64,000 nt of DNA from Physcomitrium patens (GCF_000002425.4 NC_037264.1:6712475-6776474), one strand, 5' to 3'; counted from the stretch's first letter, positions 14,071 through 27,810 are shown. Numbers and translations: made by a program. Notes: generated from the letters alone by a model not told the origin.

Positions 14071-14616
14071 TATTAAGGACACAAATTAGAAGAAGATACA
14101 TAAATTCGTGGAATCTATGTCAAAAGGAAAGTAACAAAATAGAAGAAAGTATATATATATTCAAGGAAGAACTAGAATGGCTATTACCAAAGACTAGAAA
14201 ACATAAGACTCTTGAAACTAGACTAAAAGCAAGAAAAGAGTTGACAAAAGTGAGGAAGGCGTCACTCTTGCCTCTATATATACTACTTAACTATGAACTA
14301 TGTGGCGACATGCTATAGGACCTCTAATATGCGTCTAACTTGTAAGATACATGTCTAATTTGCAAGGCAAGTTTCTTAGGTGTATGCCATATGTCCAACT
14401 TTTACCACAAGTGGTCAACATGTCGACACATAGCCTCATTGTTGGCTAAGTTTTCAACCTATCAATCACCTAAAAACATGTATAAAGGCAAAGCAACATC
14501 TATGAAGCTTCTAGGAAGCTTTTTACAAGATATTATCATATTTATTTACTTTGACTTATTTCTACCTATTCTTAATATCTAGATAATTATCAAGGTAAAT
14601 ATGTATGTTTGTGACA
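14071..14616 (-). mobile_element. solo LTR, Ty3/gypsy (family of elements A-E)
   Basis: The whole 546 bp matches the LTRs at 34426-34972 and 39752-40312 in inverted or direct sense: it begins TATTAAGGACAC (canonical TGTCAAGGACA), has the 'ctctatatata' TATA region and ends GTTTGTGACA. Next to it are CAAGC (14066-14070) and TAAGC (14617-14621), a 4/5 match consistent with an aged 5-bp target-site duplication. No internal retroelement sequence is attached, so it is a solo LTR, normally the product of recombination between the two LTRs of an element. Confidence 0.85.
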
Positions 14617-15368
14617 TAAGCCTAGCAAAAACAACTCCCGATAGATCATATCAATATTATTTTTACCAAACAAAATTACTCAACATGATTTTAAAAAAAA
14701 AAGCTTTGAATCATTTCTTACACCATTCAATTTATTAAGTCATTGCAGTAGATGATCTATATTTCTATCAAAAAAGAAGGCTTTGGTAGAAGAAAAAGTA
14801 TTAAAAGAAGTGCTTCCAATCTCTCTTACTAATATGACATCATTTCTGTAATGTCATTTATTCAAGTAGATGAATAGATCCAAGTAGTTTAGTAGTAATA
14901 AATAATATTGTCTAATCCTTTAGGGCATCATAATAAGAAATTCATATGTATTTAATGTTATTTAATAACTATCAATAAAGCATGAGTGTAAGATTGATTA
15001 TTTGTAATATTATCCAAAGTTTGTACCAGTAGCATCATAGAAATTGTCGTTAGTAGAAGTTACATTGTTTATTATTTCAATGGTCAAGAATTGCATGATG
15101 ACTATACTAGTTTGGATTAGAGAGGTGCTCTACTAAGGATGTTGTTAAATAAGCAGATTAAGTTAGGAATGCAAATGTTCAAGGATTCTAATATTTAGGC
15201 CTTGAATGAATTTGAAGAATTATGGTGATAGCACCTCTACCTAGTAGTGTACATGAAGAACAAATTTTGTCCAAGTATATGTGTTGGTAAGGTTTTGCGG
15301 CAAGGATTGATGTAAAGGTTTATACCATCATTTTGTAGATTATTAAGCTATTGCTTCACAATAATCTA

Positions 15369-15403
<35 letters not shown>

Positions 15404-18368
15404 CTTTCTTTCTTGCCATCCAGTCAAGATTACATGCAATGGAGGGTATCTAAGTTTTTTGTATTACATTTGATATTTTGATATCAACTTTGAAAAGCAA
15501 CAATGGTAGTTGATATTCATATTGTAGGTTATATAGAAGATTGTTTTTCTTATAACAAATTATTAATTTCTATGCTCTTGCACATAACCACCGTTGAGTC
15601 AAATGCTTTTGCATTCATTCATTGCATGATGGAATGCAACTCAATTTATAGTTTTAAAAGTTCTTCTATTTGCACATGCATTAAAAGTACTTGATGATAG
15701 TTAAGTTATAGTTTAGAAAGTTTTCCTATTTATACATGCCACTTTAAATAGGATATTTTCCTTAAATATCTTAAATAATCTATTTAGTGGTTGAAGTTGT
15801 GATTTATTTAGAAGATATAAATATGGTTGTTAAGAATCATAGAAAATGCTTGTTTTAAGAATGCTCAGCATAGCAATTTTTTTTGTAATGAAGAATTATT
15901 TTTAAAGAATTTGTTTTGAGGATTATATGGTATTTTTTTACTTTTCCATCAATTGATAAAGAAATTAGATTTAATCCTAATAGTATTTGGAAATATCAAT
16001 GTTAAGTCACCACATAACTAACAAAGATCACTGAAGCAAGTACCATCTACTTGTAACTCTTAAAGAAATTAATTTCAGCATTGTTGTATATATTAACTCT
16101 TGCTTTAAATTAGGTTTCTTCTCAAAAATCATAGAGAAGATTAATAAAATCTTTGCCAATTTGATGAATTTCTATCATTGACAACCTCTTCTGTAGCCAA
16201 GTTACATGTATTTGATTTGCCAATTTTGGCAACATTTGCACCTAACAATGGTCCAACTATTTTAGTAATTTTGCAATTTGTATCAATAAGTTCTAATTTT
16301 TTTTCATATTGTTGAGATAGTAATGTAGTCAATCTTTGAAGCAAGTTAAATATAATTTTGGACTTGAGAGCTAACATATGAATTGAAAAAAGAAATATCC
16401 ACCAACAATTGTCTAAACTGTAAGAAGGTTTCTTTATATTGAAATGATCTTATAGATGCACGATATTATTAGCCAACCAAATACAATACAAATCTATTAA
16501 AATCAGATAAATATCAAAAAAATTGGAACAAATCAAATGTATACTTAAGAACAAATTTTGCTAGCACGATAGATATATTATTATTTCTATTAATTTTGAG
16601 TTGAATTCACAATAAAACATATCTTTAAAAATTTATTGCACCATTAGATTAAATTAATGTAATCTACACCAAATACAAATAAACTTAGCCATGATATACT
16701 CTCCAAGTCAAGTAGCCAATCTATGAACCTTTTTGACAATGGAACAAGTACATTTGGTATTTGAAGAAAAATATTGTAAATAAATAAAAAATTATAAATA
16801 TAATCATTGATTTTAAAGCAAGCACGTATATCTAAATGCAACTTACTATACAAGTTGGATGAATCAAGAGTAATTAAAAAACTAATGTCCTTATTGAGAG
16901 ACTTAACAATGATCCAAAGACCATTTTCATATAAGTATAAATATAAGTATAAATTGCAAGAATTTGTTTTTTGTATCTAATATAAAAGCTGAGGTCACAT
17001 TTATTACAAACAAGCTAAACTATTTGAGATGCCATAAAAAATAATATCCCCAAATTATTACAATAAAAAAAAAATAATAACTTTAAAAAGTGTTGATTTC
17101 AACAACATATTTGTTATTAGATATGAGATCAAAAAAATTGGCAAAAACTTTGAACTCAAGTTTAATTTTCTTAAACAAAATCAATGCCCAAGACATTATA
17201 ATATCTTCAAAATTGTCATAATGGAATAAAAATTTACCAATAATATTATCATCAATTTTTTGTAACTAAATCTCAAAGCTCTACTACTACTCTTAAAATA
17301 ATTTTCAATATAGCAAACAAATACCTTATTGACCTTCTTAAAGAATTCTTCTTTTTCATTGGCTATCATCAACTTTTGATATTTGTTTCACTTGACAAGA
17401 TGTTGTTGCATGAAGTGTTGTAGAGAGCAATCTATTCAAAACTAGTCAAAGTACTTATAATGCTGGGCTGTTTTTTTTGCTTTATACCGACCTCTTCTTC
17501 TCAACCAAAAACCATAAAAAATTGACAAGCACACAATGTCACTTCACCATTGCTTTCATCTCATGTTTTCATGGTTATGTCAAACTTGACTTCATATTTT
17601 TTTTTGAAACTCCAATGTTGTCTTTAACTTCTTTGGCGGCATGCTAGAAGTTGCAAATAATTCAATCAATATAAAAATAAGAAAGACTTTACCTCAAATT
17701 AGCATGTTGGTGAGAAAGATACAAAGAGGCATGAAAAAATAATTAAATTAGGATTCTAAAAGAACTTCAAAATCATAAAACATCCTCTTTTATACAAAGT
17801 CCAAAATTTGTTTTGTTTTGTTTTGTTTTGTTTTTTTTTTTTTTTTTGGTACTTTATCCTTGAAAATCCCCTCAAAAACACTCTCTCTTGATCTTGCCTG
17901 TTAACTAGTCAACAAGATTCCCATAGATAGGATTACCACCTCCCTAATTTCTCTCTAATAGTTATAAGTATAAATTAGGCTTTACATAATATTTTTTGAA
18001 AAATGTGTTATAATATGTTTGTATGATTGAAGTCATATTGATTTATATAATTATGTTGAGGTATATCATATGAAATTTTAAAAAAAATAAGATGTTAGAT
18101 ATTAATAATTTATAAGAATTTATAAAAATACCTAAAAATAAATAAAATTATTAGGTAGATTTTTATTTTTATCACATGGATGCTTAATTTTTACAATATA
18201 GACACCTATTTGTGCCACACCAATAATACACTAGTTCTAAAAGTTTTTTTTAATAAGGTGGATATTAATGAGGTAAAAAAATATAAATAAAAAATAAAAA
18301 ATAACAATCTACAAATTAAATATATCAAAAATACAAAAGATAAACAAAATAAATAAATAAAGAATCAT
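14617..18368. other. AT-rich intergenic, no gene recognised
   Basis: There is no supported coding sequence. Contents are AT-rich unique-looking DNA, the poly-T run at 15374, and a (TTTTG)n/poly-T tract at about 17811-17847. Short ORFs (15503-15694, 16141-16377, 16644-16853) have no recognisable domain and A/T-driven composition. Confidence 0.55.
15374..15412. repeat. 30-base poly-T with TTTC repeats
   Basis: An uninterrupted run of about 30 T (15374-15403) is followed by CTTT units. On the minus strand this is a poly-A run, as at the 3' end of a retroposed sequence. No LINE or SINE body or target duplication could be recognised, so simple slippage is equally possible. Confidence 0.8.
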
Positions 18369-19470
18369 TGTTGTATATCGTGAATTCTTACTTGAAAATG
18401 CACTTGGTATCTAGGTATAGAAGAAAAATAAAAAAATGCAATAAGATCCTACGAAGTCTAATAAAATATTAATTAAATTTTAAGTAATCTTTAACAATCT
18501 TAATCAAAATTTAATCAATTCAAAAGAAATTCAAAAGAAATTCAAAAGAAATTTAAAAGAAATAAAGATTTAAAATCCTAAATAAATCCTATAAAAACTT
18601 ATAAATAAAGATAAATAAACTCTAATAATTCTAAACAAATCCTAAAAAATTTCTAAACAAATTCTAAATCAAACCTTAATGAAACACAAATGAAATCCTA
18701 ATCAAATCCTTATAAAATCTTAAATCAAATCCTAATCAAATACTAATCAAATTTTAAATTTTAAATCAAATCTTAATGAAATTTTAACCAAATTCTAAAC
18801 AACGTTAAATAACTCAATGAAAGTCCTAAGTAAATCTTAATTCCCTCCTAAAGTTATTTTAAAATCTAAATAAATATTAATTAAACTGTTGATCTTGACT
18901 AAAATTTCACTTACATTTCAATTCAAAAGAAATTAATAAGGACACAAAATTTGAGAAAAATCGAACTCACCAATTGAAAGAAAAACTCTCAAAACCTCTT
19001 GGATGTTGGCTGCCTTCCTTCTCCAATTTGAATGTTGATCTTCTATTAGCATTTTATCCTTGCTGAATTGTTAAATTTCTTCAAAAATTGGCTTGTGTAC
19101 AGATTTCTAAATTTAAATTACTTTCACTTATTTGTGCTTGAATTGAATTGAGAGATGTTGCAAGATTGTAAAAATCCTTATTGATCCTAAATTTTAATTA
19201 TCTAAGACCATAATCCACAAAAACTCTCATAACCATTAATCTAATAATTTGATTAATATTATATTTTTTAAAAATATTTAAGACAAAGATACTTATAAAT
19301 TGACAAAATTTTACTTGTAAATATACTAAAATATTCACAAAATCCTCAAATTTGTAAATTACTACCTATTTCTCAATATCCAAATCAAGTGAATACATTT
19401 CTTACTTTAAAAAGCTTTTAAAACCTCAATATGCCTTCATATCATATGAAATAAACTCTCAAAAGTCTTC
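18369..19470 (-). repeat. diverged LTR-like repeat, right (inverted) copy
   Basis: Reverse-complement counterpart of 4860-5922. It begins TGTTGTATATCG, then carries the complement of 'ctatacctagatacc.agtgcattttcaag', then a long run of AATCCTAATCAAAT-like units (about 18440-18880), the complement of the GATTTA array in the left copy. The distal end is not sharp. No coding sequence. Confidence 0.5.
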
Positions 19471-21510
19471 TAAAAAGTTTGCTCTCAAATCTTACTTTCT
19501 AATTTACTAATAAATCCTAAAGTCAGTGTAAGTGTGCAATTTTGTGTCTTGGGGTTTGATTTTGATCTTGGATCACAATTAGTTCTCTCTAAGTATCATT
19601 TCTTCATATTTTGAGGTGATTTTTGCTAAAACTTATTCTTAATTCTTTTCTAAAAATGCCTATATGAATTATTTATCTTATGCTCCTACAAAATGAATAG
19701 AAGTTTCTTCTTCAAGAAGGTAGCATTAGCATTTATCTACCTCTTTGTCTATTATCTATATTTCTAAGTTATATTGCCAATATATTTTCATTCAAGTTAA
19801 AATCTTTCTTTTTTTCTTTTATCATATAGTTGTGTTACCACATGAAAACATGTCTACAAAACAAAAAGAGAGTGTTAGCTAGGTAAATATTTTTCTTTCT
19901 TTATTTATTTTATTTAGCTTCTATATTGCTGATGTTTCTTTGTTGTAGATTGTTGTTATTTTTTTGTTGTGGTTCTTACATTTTTTACTTTATTAGTGTG
20001 CAATTTAAAGAAAAACTTATAGTAATAGTATATTGCTAATGTAGTATGGAAGGTGTCTATATAGTTAAATAGAGGTGCCTACACAATAAACAAAAGGGGT
20101 GTCTACTAAGTTATTTTCTAATAAAATTTAAAGATGTAAATATTTGATGAATGATTCTATTGTGAAATATTCTAGTAGTTTTAATAAAAAAATTCATTGA
20201 TATTAAATACATTTGTCTTTATCATATAACTTATTTTATTTAAGTAAAATAATAATTTAATCGAATAAATAAATTATAATATTATTAAAAATCACTATAT
20301 ACTTTTGTGTAAGAAACTTATATTTATTATTATAATGCTTTATAAATAAATAAATAAAATGCAGAAAAAAATAACATAAGAACCTATCCAATATTATCAA
20401 CTAAAACTTTGGTGATTGATATCAATATAAGCACATAATGTATAGAATATAAAATTATATTTATTATAAAAAATAAAAAAACATAAAAGGCTGCAATATT
20501 ATTTTGTTAATAATTTATATTGTATTATAGCTATTATATATATATATATATTTATTTGTTTTTTAAAATTCAAATATTTTAGATTCTAAAAGTTTAAAAA
20601 TAAATACTAGATTTGTTGATATTATAGAAATCTAAATTCTAAGATAAGATGAAATTATAACATATAATTTATAAAATATTTAAAGCACTTCTTAAAAATC
20701 AACTTTTTTGTTAAAAATATAAAAATAAAATAACTTAGTAACTATTAAGCAATAAAATCTTAATAACTTAAAAATAATAACTTATGTTAATTAATCCATT
20801 ATCTTCTATGCATGCATTTTTTTTCTTTCTTTATTTATTTATTTGTCATTATATTCTTGTTTCATTCTTAATATCAAGTATCACTGAAGTATTCTTTGTA
20901 ACATTCTTTAGATTTTTAGGTAAGTAATTTTGGAAAGAGAAATATTTAAAAATGCATAAATTATATAAAGTAATTTATAAAAATAAAAAAAAATATGAAA
21001 ATTTTATTTTAATTAAAGCTAACTAATAAATAATAATAATAATAATAATAATAATACATCAAAAATTATAGAAAAATTTTAATTTAAAAAAAATATCTTG
21101 AATTAATTATTTTTAGAATACATTTTTGGTTTTTACCTTAACAAGGTATCATCAATTTGTAGAGGTTGTTATAAAAATTTCTAATAAGATTTTAGCACTT
21201 CATAAGATTTCTACAACTTTTTAATAATTTTAATGTAATTACATAGTTAAATTTGAAAAAAATAGAAGTAATTATAAAATAATAATTTTGCCAACACTTA
21301 ATAAAAAATTGAGTATATTAGTTGTCTATAATTTGTAACTTTTGGGACATAAATAGTAGTATAAGACCAGGGTTTGAAGGCAAATTTTTGACATCTCTTA
21401 TATCCATTTATATGGCTAGGTAGATCATAAATCTTCAATAAAATAAACATTTATCTTTAAATTTAATTTAATTTTCTTAAAATTGATAAATTATTTAAAC
21501 TTAAACTTAC

Positions 21511-21551
<41 letters not shown>

Positions 21552-24500
21552 AAAAATATAGTTTTTTTAACTCTTTAAAAAATAATACTTAATTTAACTA
21601 TCTCTATAAAATTGAAAAAATATTAACAGTGTAAAATAATTTAATTTCTTTAGCAACAATATTAAGTTCAATAATCAAATTCTATATAAATAGTAAATAT
21701 GAATTATTATCCACCTTCTTTAGCAATGATATAAAACTAATATTTCTATTTATATTTAATTTTATTAAAGGTGTAAGCTTTTTTAATTCCTAAATCAATT
21801 ATAATAAATTTGATTATTTAGAAATAATATTGAGTTCAAATATTTAAAAATATATACAGAAGCCAAATATGTAAGATTGTTTAATTCCTTTAAAAATGAA
21901 GAAAAACTCAAACATCTATATATCTATAAATTTTTTTATAGATATATTATTTTTTAACTTGTTTAGCAAATTTGTCTATATATAAATAAGAACTTGAATA
22001 TTTTTCTATATATAAATTGATCAAAGATGCATAATTCCTCAATCCTTAGATAAAGATATTAATCTAAATTATCTACCTAAATATAAATTTTTCAAAGATA
22101 TAAGGTTGTCTAATATTTTTAGCAATAATGTCAAATTTGAACATTCTCACCTATGTAAATTTGTCAAAAATATAAAATTATCCAATATTTTTGGCAATAA
22201 TGTTAAATTTTAATATTGTGTTATGTATATATATAGTTTTATCAAAGAATTAGTTTTTTTAATTCTCTAACTAATTATGTTAAATTTAAAGATCCACCTA
22301 TGTTTAAATTTATTAAGGATTTGAAATTTCCTATTCCTTTTAGCAATGATGTTAATAATTTTTTATTATTATTGTGATATTAGTTCTTATTTTGAATATT
22401 CTTCTAAATTTACTTTGGTTGATAAAGTAAAATATATTATCTTTTTGGTAATATTTTTAAATTTGAATAACCTTATAAAATAAGTTTTAACAATACAATC
22501 ATAGTTGAAAAATAATTTTAAAATATTTCTATAAATATACAAGTTTTTAATTTTAAAACATTTAGATTCTTAATTTTTTTTCAAAGATTTATTTTAGGTA
22601 ATATATATAATGCTTTATCTATTATTTACTTTGGATAAATATTTTAATAAAGACATATTTTTCAAAAGCTATTTTAATTACTGAGATTATTTAATTATTA
22701 ATATCAATATCTTTAGATTTCAAAACCATTATTAGACATATATTTTTAATGTTAAAACTCAATAATTTTAGAAAATAGAAATCATCAATATTTTCAGCCC
22801 CCACTTCTTTTGTTCCTAGCCTTCTTCATTCCAACCTCCTTGTGCCCCACTTATTCTCAAGTCTCATTTCACATTTTTTTTTCTTTTTTTTTTCTTTTTC
22901 TCTCTTTCTCTCTTGTATCTCCCCCTCCATTTTCAACTATATAAGCCTCAATCAAGAATTATAGCAAAATAAGGATAAGTTTCAAAACTCACTTTATATT
23001 GCCTTGTTGTTTCAAGTAATACTCCAAAAGCTTCTCTAGTTGAAAGTACTATAAAGACCCACAGATGTGATTGATACAATGAAACAGTGTTTTGATTGTA
23101 GCTCTATACATTTGTATTTTGTGAATAAATCTGCAAAGAATAATATTGCATATACATTGTATTTTGATTATTATAAAAGAAATTAGAACATAAATAGAAT
23201 TAACACAGAAACAATAGGATAATTTGAAACAATATAAAGTTATAATATGTGACTAGACAATATAGATTCTTTCAATGAGTAAAGGCTTATTTGCTTTCTA
23301 GTGCTCTCAATAAGTCTATCAACTTCACCAATTCTATAAAATGATATTCTAAAAATAAAATTTAAAATTACACAAAATTAAATAAAATAAATAAAAAATC
23401 AAGAATATTATGAGATTCCATTGTATGTATAAAGAAAGGTCAATTCAAAATACATTGATTAAAGGTAATCATCTATTGTAATTTTAAGAAGCCAAATACT
23501 TAGATTGAATAAAAAGACTCATGGTGATCAATATATAAGATATTAAATAATAAAAATGTCAAAGATCAAGAACAACATGTTGCTTAGAATCATCACATTT
23601 ATTTATTTATTTTTATTAATAATACTCAAAAACTATTGACTTTTAGAGTAACATCTTGGTAGTTGCTATTATGCTTAAAATCAAGATAAATTACAGATCT
23701 ATTATTTTGAACCTTAATTTCTTCTTCACCTAGTTTGGAATTGAGAAAAGAAACAAAAGGCGTCACTTAATTTTTAAATGAAGTGTGAATTTTGCTCCAA
23801 TTGGAATAGTGACAAATGTTAATAATAAAGTTGTGTAAAAGTTCAAAAGAATGTAAGTCAAATTATGTGTCTAAGAGACTTTTAGAGTATTTTGTCATAG
23901 GTTGAACAAGCATTTTTCTTTGCTATCATTTTTCTTATTCTGATTAAAATTGTCCACATTTAGATATACCACATAAAAAATTTAATAGGATTCTTTATGT
24001 TTCTGGAAATCAAACTTAATTTCATCCTCAATAGTGTTAATTGTTTTAATGTAGGGTTGGATTGTTGTAAACTTGAGATTGGAATACAAAGTTGTTTGAA
24101 GAATATTGCAGGTTTCATTGCTTTATCAAGGAATTTGATGCAGAAAAGACAATATTGCATTAATTAAAGAAGAAGAATATTGTTGAGAAGAACTTTCAAC
24201 TAAGACTCATATAGTTGAAAATAGGAGGAATAAAAGGAGGTTGGGATGAAAGTTAGGAACATAGAAGAGAGACAAAGGAAGGTTGAGATAAGAGTTAAGA
24301 ATAGGAGGAGCACGAGAGGTTGGAATAAAGAAGGCTAGGAACAGAGAGACTAAAGATGAAGGCCATGATTGTAATAATAGTTTCTTGAGATGATTCATTT
24401 TTTCTAATAATAGTTATATTAGAATAGATCCATTTAGTAAATGAATAGATCATTTTAATATTTTTATATTATTGATTCTTAAAAAATTAAATCAAATAAT

Positions 24501-25379
24501 TGAAATATAAGTAATATTAACAAAAGATTCAAAAACTTGTTTAGAATTTTTTTGTTTAACAATGCCATAGCTATAAATAAATTACAAAAGAAGATTATAA
24601 TTTATCTTTATATTATATAAATTTAATAATATATTAATATAAAAATAAAATATTTAAGTTTGAAAATAAAACAATTTTTTACAATTCTAAAGTATCAAGA
24701 AGAAACACAATTGTGGCTACAGATGCTAGTCTAAGCTAATTTCCTCATCAATGTTGGAAATAATGTGCTTCATATCAACACCTTAAGCAACCAAAAACTT
24801 TAGTAGTATCACTAACTTTGTCTTGTGTGGTTGTAATTATATTATTTATTATGGTCAATTAACATTTAAAGCATGCACTACATCAACAACTGTGTATGTA
24901 TTTTAATTACACATGAGCTACAATGCTCCAACATTAGAAAGCTTTAAAGTAGAAAGATGCATGGAAAACAATTGTTTAGAAAAAGAGACATTGATCAATA
25001 AGGGCACCAATGATTAGAGATTGACAACTTATAAGTAATAGAACAATAATTTACTAGTAAATTGATAATAATTCACTTTAACAATAAAATATGCTCATGT
25101 TGTTCAACTTTCTCTTTAATTTGTCTTGAGCTAAAACTAGGAGAAATGACTTTGAAGGGTAACTTTGTGTGGAGCCCATGACATTTAGGCTCACCCTTAG
25201 TGCCTTCAACTAATATTCTCCTAAAATTATAGTCATCTTCTTCCTCCCCACTAATAAAGTCACATCTTATAATGAATTCCATGCTGAATCTCCCTCCCTC
25301 TCATCAATTATTCCTTCTTCCGTACATTTTTCTATCACCTATTCTCCTACTTTAATGCTCCCTATTGCTTCAGTTCAGA
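19471..25379. other. very AT-rich intergenic, no gene recognised
   Basis: No supported gene in almost 6 kb. Microsatellites: (AT)n about 20529-20551, (TAA)n 21024-21055, (AT)n about 21512-21548. A C/T-rich tract lies at about 22868-22925. Small ORFs at 23960-24398 and 25073-25282 show no family resemblance. Confidence 0.6.
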
Positions 25380-26661
25380 AAATCCATGGCCTTGATTACT
25401 TAGGTGATCGTGGGGAGTAGAAGCGCTTAACTTGCTCTTGCGCCAGATTCCAGAAATCCTCAGCTTGGTTTTGAGTACACGGGCACCGCATACTAGAGCC
25501 CTGGTGGCAACTTGGAGTCCCTGAATACCTCACCTTTGAGATGGGAAATCTGGAAAGTCACGTGAAAAGCTTTTTATCTTTCTGGTTATTTTAGTAACCG
25601 CATTATCTACATATGTTTCCCAGTGCAACTGATTAAGCTAATTGTTCTATCTGAAAATACTTCATTCGTTTGTAAACCCAGTGTCGAGTCACTCTGCAGC
25701 GTTCATTTCTGGTGATATCGATCCACCTCTGGCGGTGAAGCCGTTGCCGGATCCTCTCTCCGGGCCGAATCCCTAGGGCGACCATCTGTGGTCGGTTCAT
25801 CTGCACCCTGCAGCATCTCTGCAGCATACAGGGCACTCAGTGATGTGACGTAATGGAGCGACTGCTTACTTGATCCTGCAAAAACTTAGAACAGCGAGAG
25901 GCTGCTCGCATAGAAGGGCACTACTAAAAATGGCTGCAGAAATTATCGTTACTGTTTCTTCCTAAGTGAGGAAAAGACTTGAGTTGTACTTGCTGAGCAG
26001 CCATGCATGGGAAAGATTGAACAAATGGTCCTCGCAAAGATGATGGGGGTTTGTAGATATTTGTTACTTCCAAGACAAATTGATCTGTAAGGTCAATAAT
26101 ATGAGGTTACACGTGACCACTCGGTTAGTGGCGCGATCTCGAAAAGATGGGGTGTTCAATTGGAGTTGTTTTACAGCAATAGAAACTAGCACTGATCTTA
26201 AGTGATCCGCTCGAAGCGTAGCAATTCAGAAATTAGTGTGCTTCAAAGCGGAGAGTTGATAAAGACACTTAGACAAGACATTACTACACAATTCGACAAC
26301 TGAGTTAAATTAGGAGTCGGACAGTAGGGATATTTTTTGAACTAGAAAGAATAAACGTCTTGGAGTCTTGGCTGAACACACAGTGCAATGGAATGTACAG
26401 GACATAGAACGAAACAAGTGTTACGGTGGTGAAGAATTAGTAAAAATTGTGAACGGAGTTGTACAGTAGAGCCTCAGAGTATTCACTGCGTCTGCGGGGA
26501 TTCTGGTAAGCCACCGACTCCTACCTTAAAGCTAGCAATTATACTCAACTATATACTCTGGTACTCCTTGCAACCCTTCCTCATGATTATCGCACGTTAA
26601 TGAAATGATACAGAGGAACGAAAGTGGCATAAACGGCTACAGATACTATGAGAAGCTACGC
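25380..26661 (-). other. GC-richer 3' flank, probable 3' UTR or terminal region of the RNA-binding protein gene
   Basis: This 1.3 kb sits directly downstream of the stop codon of the RRM gene. It is richer in GC than the DNA beyond 25380 but has no long ORF. The composition step at about 25380 suggests it belongs to the transcription unit, perhaps a long 3' UTR. On the minus strand a 'TTTTTGCAG' followed by GATCAAG (about 25871-25886) could be a 3' splice site of a UTR intron. No protein is recognised; the minus ORF at 25633-25836 looks spurious. Confidence 0.4.
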
Positions 26662-27525
26662 TCAATAATCCTTTGATGCGGGCTTGTTTCCGGCCAGGTT
26701 CACTCTCAGTTCTCTTCCGTCGAATTCAGCACCGTCGAGGCTGTCAATGGCCGCGTCCACCTCAGAAACATCACTATACGTCACAAATCCAAACCCACGT
26801 GATCTTCCTGATTCCCTATCATATACAACCCTAGCGTCTACGACCTTTCCGTAGTCTGAAAAGAGCTCCTGAAGGGCACCGTTGTCGACACCCCAGGAAA
26901 GATTTCCAACGAAGACCTTGTTGGGGTCATCACGGGCTGCGGGCCTGGGAGCTCTCTCAGACCTTTGGTAACCCTCACCTCTCGGGAAGCTAGGCCTGTT
27001 CTGCTTCGACTGAGGAAAGCTGACCTTCAAGGGCCTTCCCCCGACATCATGCCCGTCGAGCCTTTCAATGACATTTTCAGCATCCTCCTGGGTAGCCATG
27101 GTCACAAACGCGAAACCCCGACTCCTTCCTGACTCTTGGTCATAGATAACTTCGACGAGTTCAACACTTCCGAACTCCTGGCAGATACCTGCAAGCTGCG
27201 CGCTATCACATTGCCAAGGCAAGTTCCCAATGTAGAGCTTGGTTCCAACCTGAGGTGCCGGAGTCGCAGCCTCCTCAACAGCAGCGGGAGCGTCAGCAAC
27301 ATCAGTCGCAACATCGGCCGAGCCACCCTCAGCGTAAGAATTAACAATGACGACATTCCTCCTAACCGCAGAGAATCCAGAGAAAGAGCACGAAATGGAA
27401 GCACGGGTCCTGTTCTCTCCCAAGCTCACGACAGACCCATTCCGACTCGAACTCGTCTCAGACCGAGCCGAAACAACGGCGAGCCGCGCGCTGGCCACAG
27501 CCACGCTCATCCTTGCGGTCGCCAT
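26662..27525 (-). CDS. chloroplast ribonucleoprotein with two RRM domains
   Basis: The 287-residue protein is a nuclear-encoded chloroplast RNA-binding protein of the CP29/CP31/CP33 group, which binds plastid transcripts and affects their stability, processing and editing. Residues 1 to about 60 are rich in Ser/Ala/Arg/Val and poor in acidic residues, as in a transit peptide. Residues 65-92 form a short acidic, Ala-rich linker. RRM1 (about 96-172) has RNP2 LYIGNL (97-102) and RNP1 RGFAFVTM (136-143); RRM2 (about 203-278) has RNP2 VFVGNL (204-209) and RNP1 RGFGFVTY (243-250). A basic, Pro-rich spacer joins them. The frame is open 144 codons further upstream, but I chose the ATG at 27525 because the transit peptide starts there and the upstream translation looks like leader sequence. 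The coding region is uninterrupted by introns. RRM1 text (ELVEV.Y, SRGFAFVTM) recalls the Arabidopsis At1g60000-type subgroup; subgroup placement is tentative. Confidence 0.9.
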   Translation of the reverse strand: MATARMSVAVASARLAVVSARSETSSSRNGSVVSLGENRTRASISCSFSGFSAVRRNVVIVNSYAEGGSADVATDVADAPAAVEEAATPAPQVGTKLYIGNLPWQCDSAQLAGICQEFGSVELVEVIYDQESGRSRGFAFVTMATQEDAENVIERLDGHDVGGRPLKVSFPQSKQNRPSFPRGEGYQRSERAPRPAARDDPNKVFVGNLSWGVDNGALQELFSDYGKVVDARVVYDRESGRSRGFGFVTYSDVSEVDAAIDSLDGAEFDGRELRVNLAGNKPASKDY

Positions 27526-27802
27526 TGATTCGAACTCGAAGTAACAAAGCAGGAATAGTAAGAGAAGACGGAAGAGAAACCCTAAATCCTGTGATAGATC
27601 ACAGGAGTGAGTGTAGCAACAATGGTTATGTAGAAGATAAGAGAGTGAAGGAAGACAGAGGGGGAGGAGGAGGATAAGGGGGGCGCGGGAGATGCGAGAC
27701 GGGTGAGCCAACTCGCCCGGCCTATCTTCCCCACCCCTTTCCCCTTCACCCTTCATCCCCACCCTTGCTTCTGAATCTCTGCATCCACGGCTGCTTTTGT
27801 CC

Positions 27803-27810
27803 GACGTGGC
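27803..27810 (-). promoter_or_regulatory. G-box/ABRE-like element
   Basis: GCCACGTC on the minus strand (GACGTGGC on plus), about 280 bp upstream of the chosen start codon of the chloroplast RNA-binding protein gene. ACGT-core elements of this type bind bZIP/bHLH factors and are common in light- or ABA-responsive plant promoters. Whether it lies in the promoter or the leader is unknown because the transcription start is not visible. Confidence 0.4.

Noticed and set aside
15374-15403. Poly-T run as the poly-A tail of a LINE, SINE or processed gene on the minus strand
   Set aside because: No retroposon body or target duplication was found next to it.
25633-25836. Arg-rich 67-codon minus-strand ORF downstream of the RRM gene
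   Set aside because: No family resemblance or supporting start context; more likely part of a long 3' UTR.
27102-27544. Overlapping ORFs on both strands within the RRM gene
   Set aside because: They are shadows of the real frame in a GC-richer coding region; no independent motif was found.
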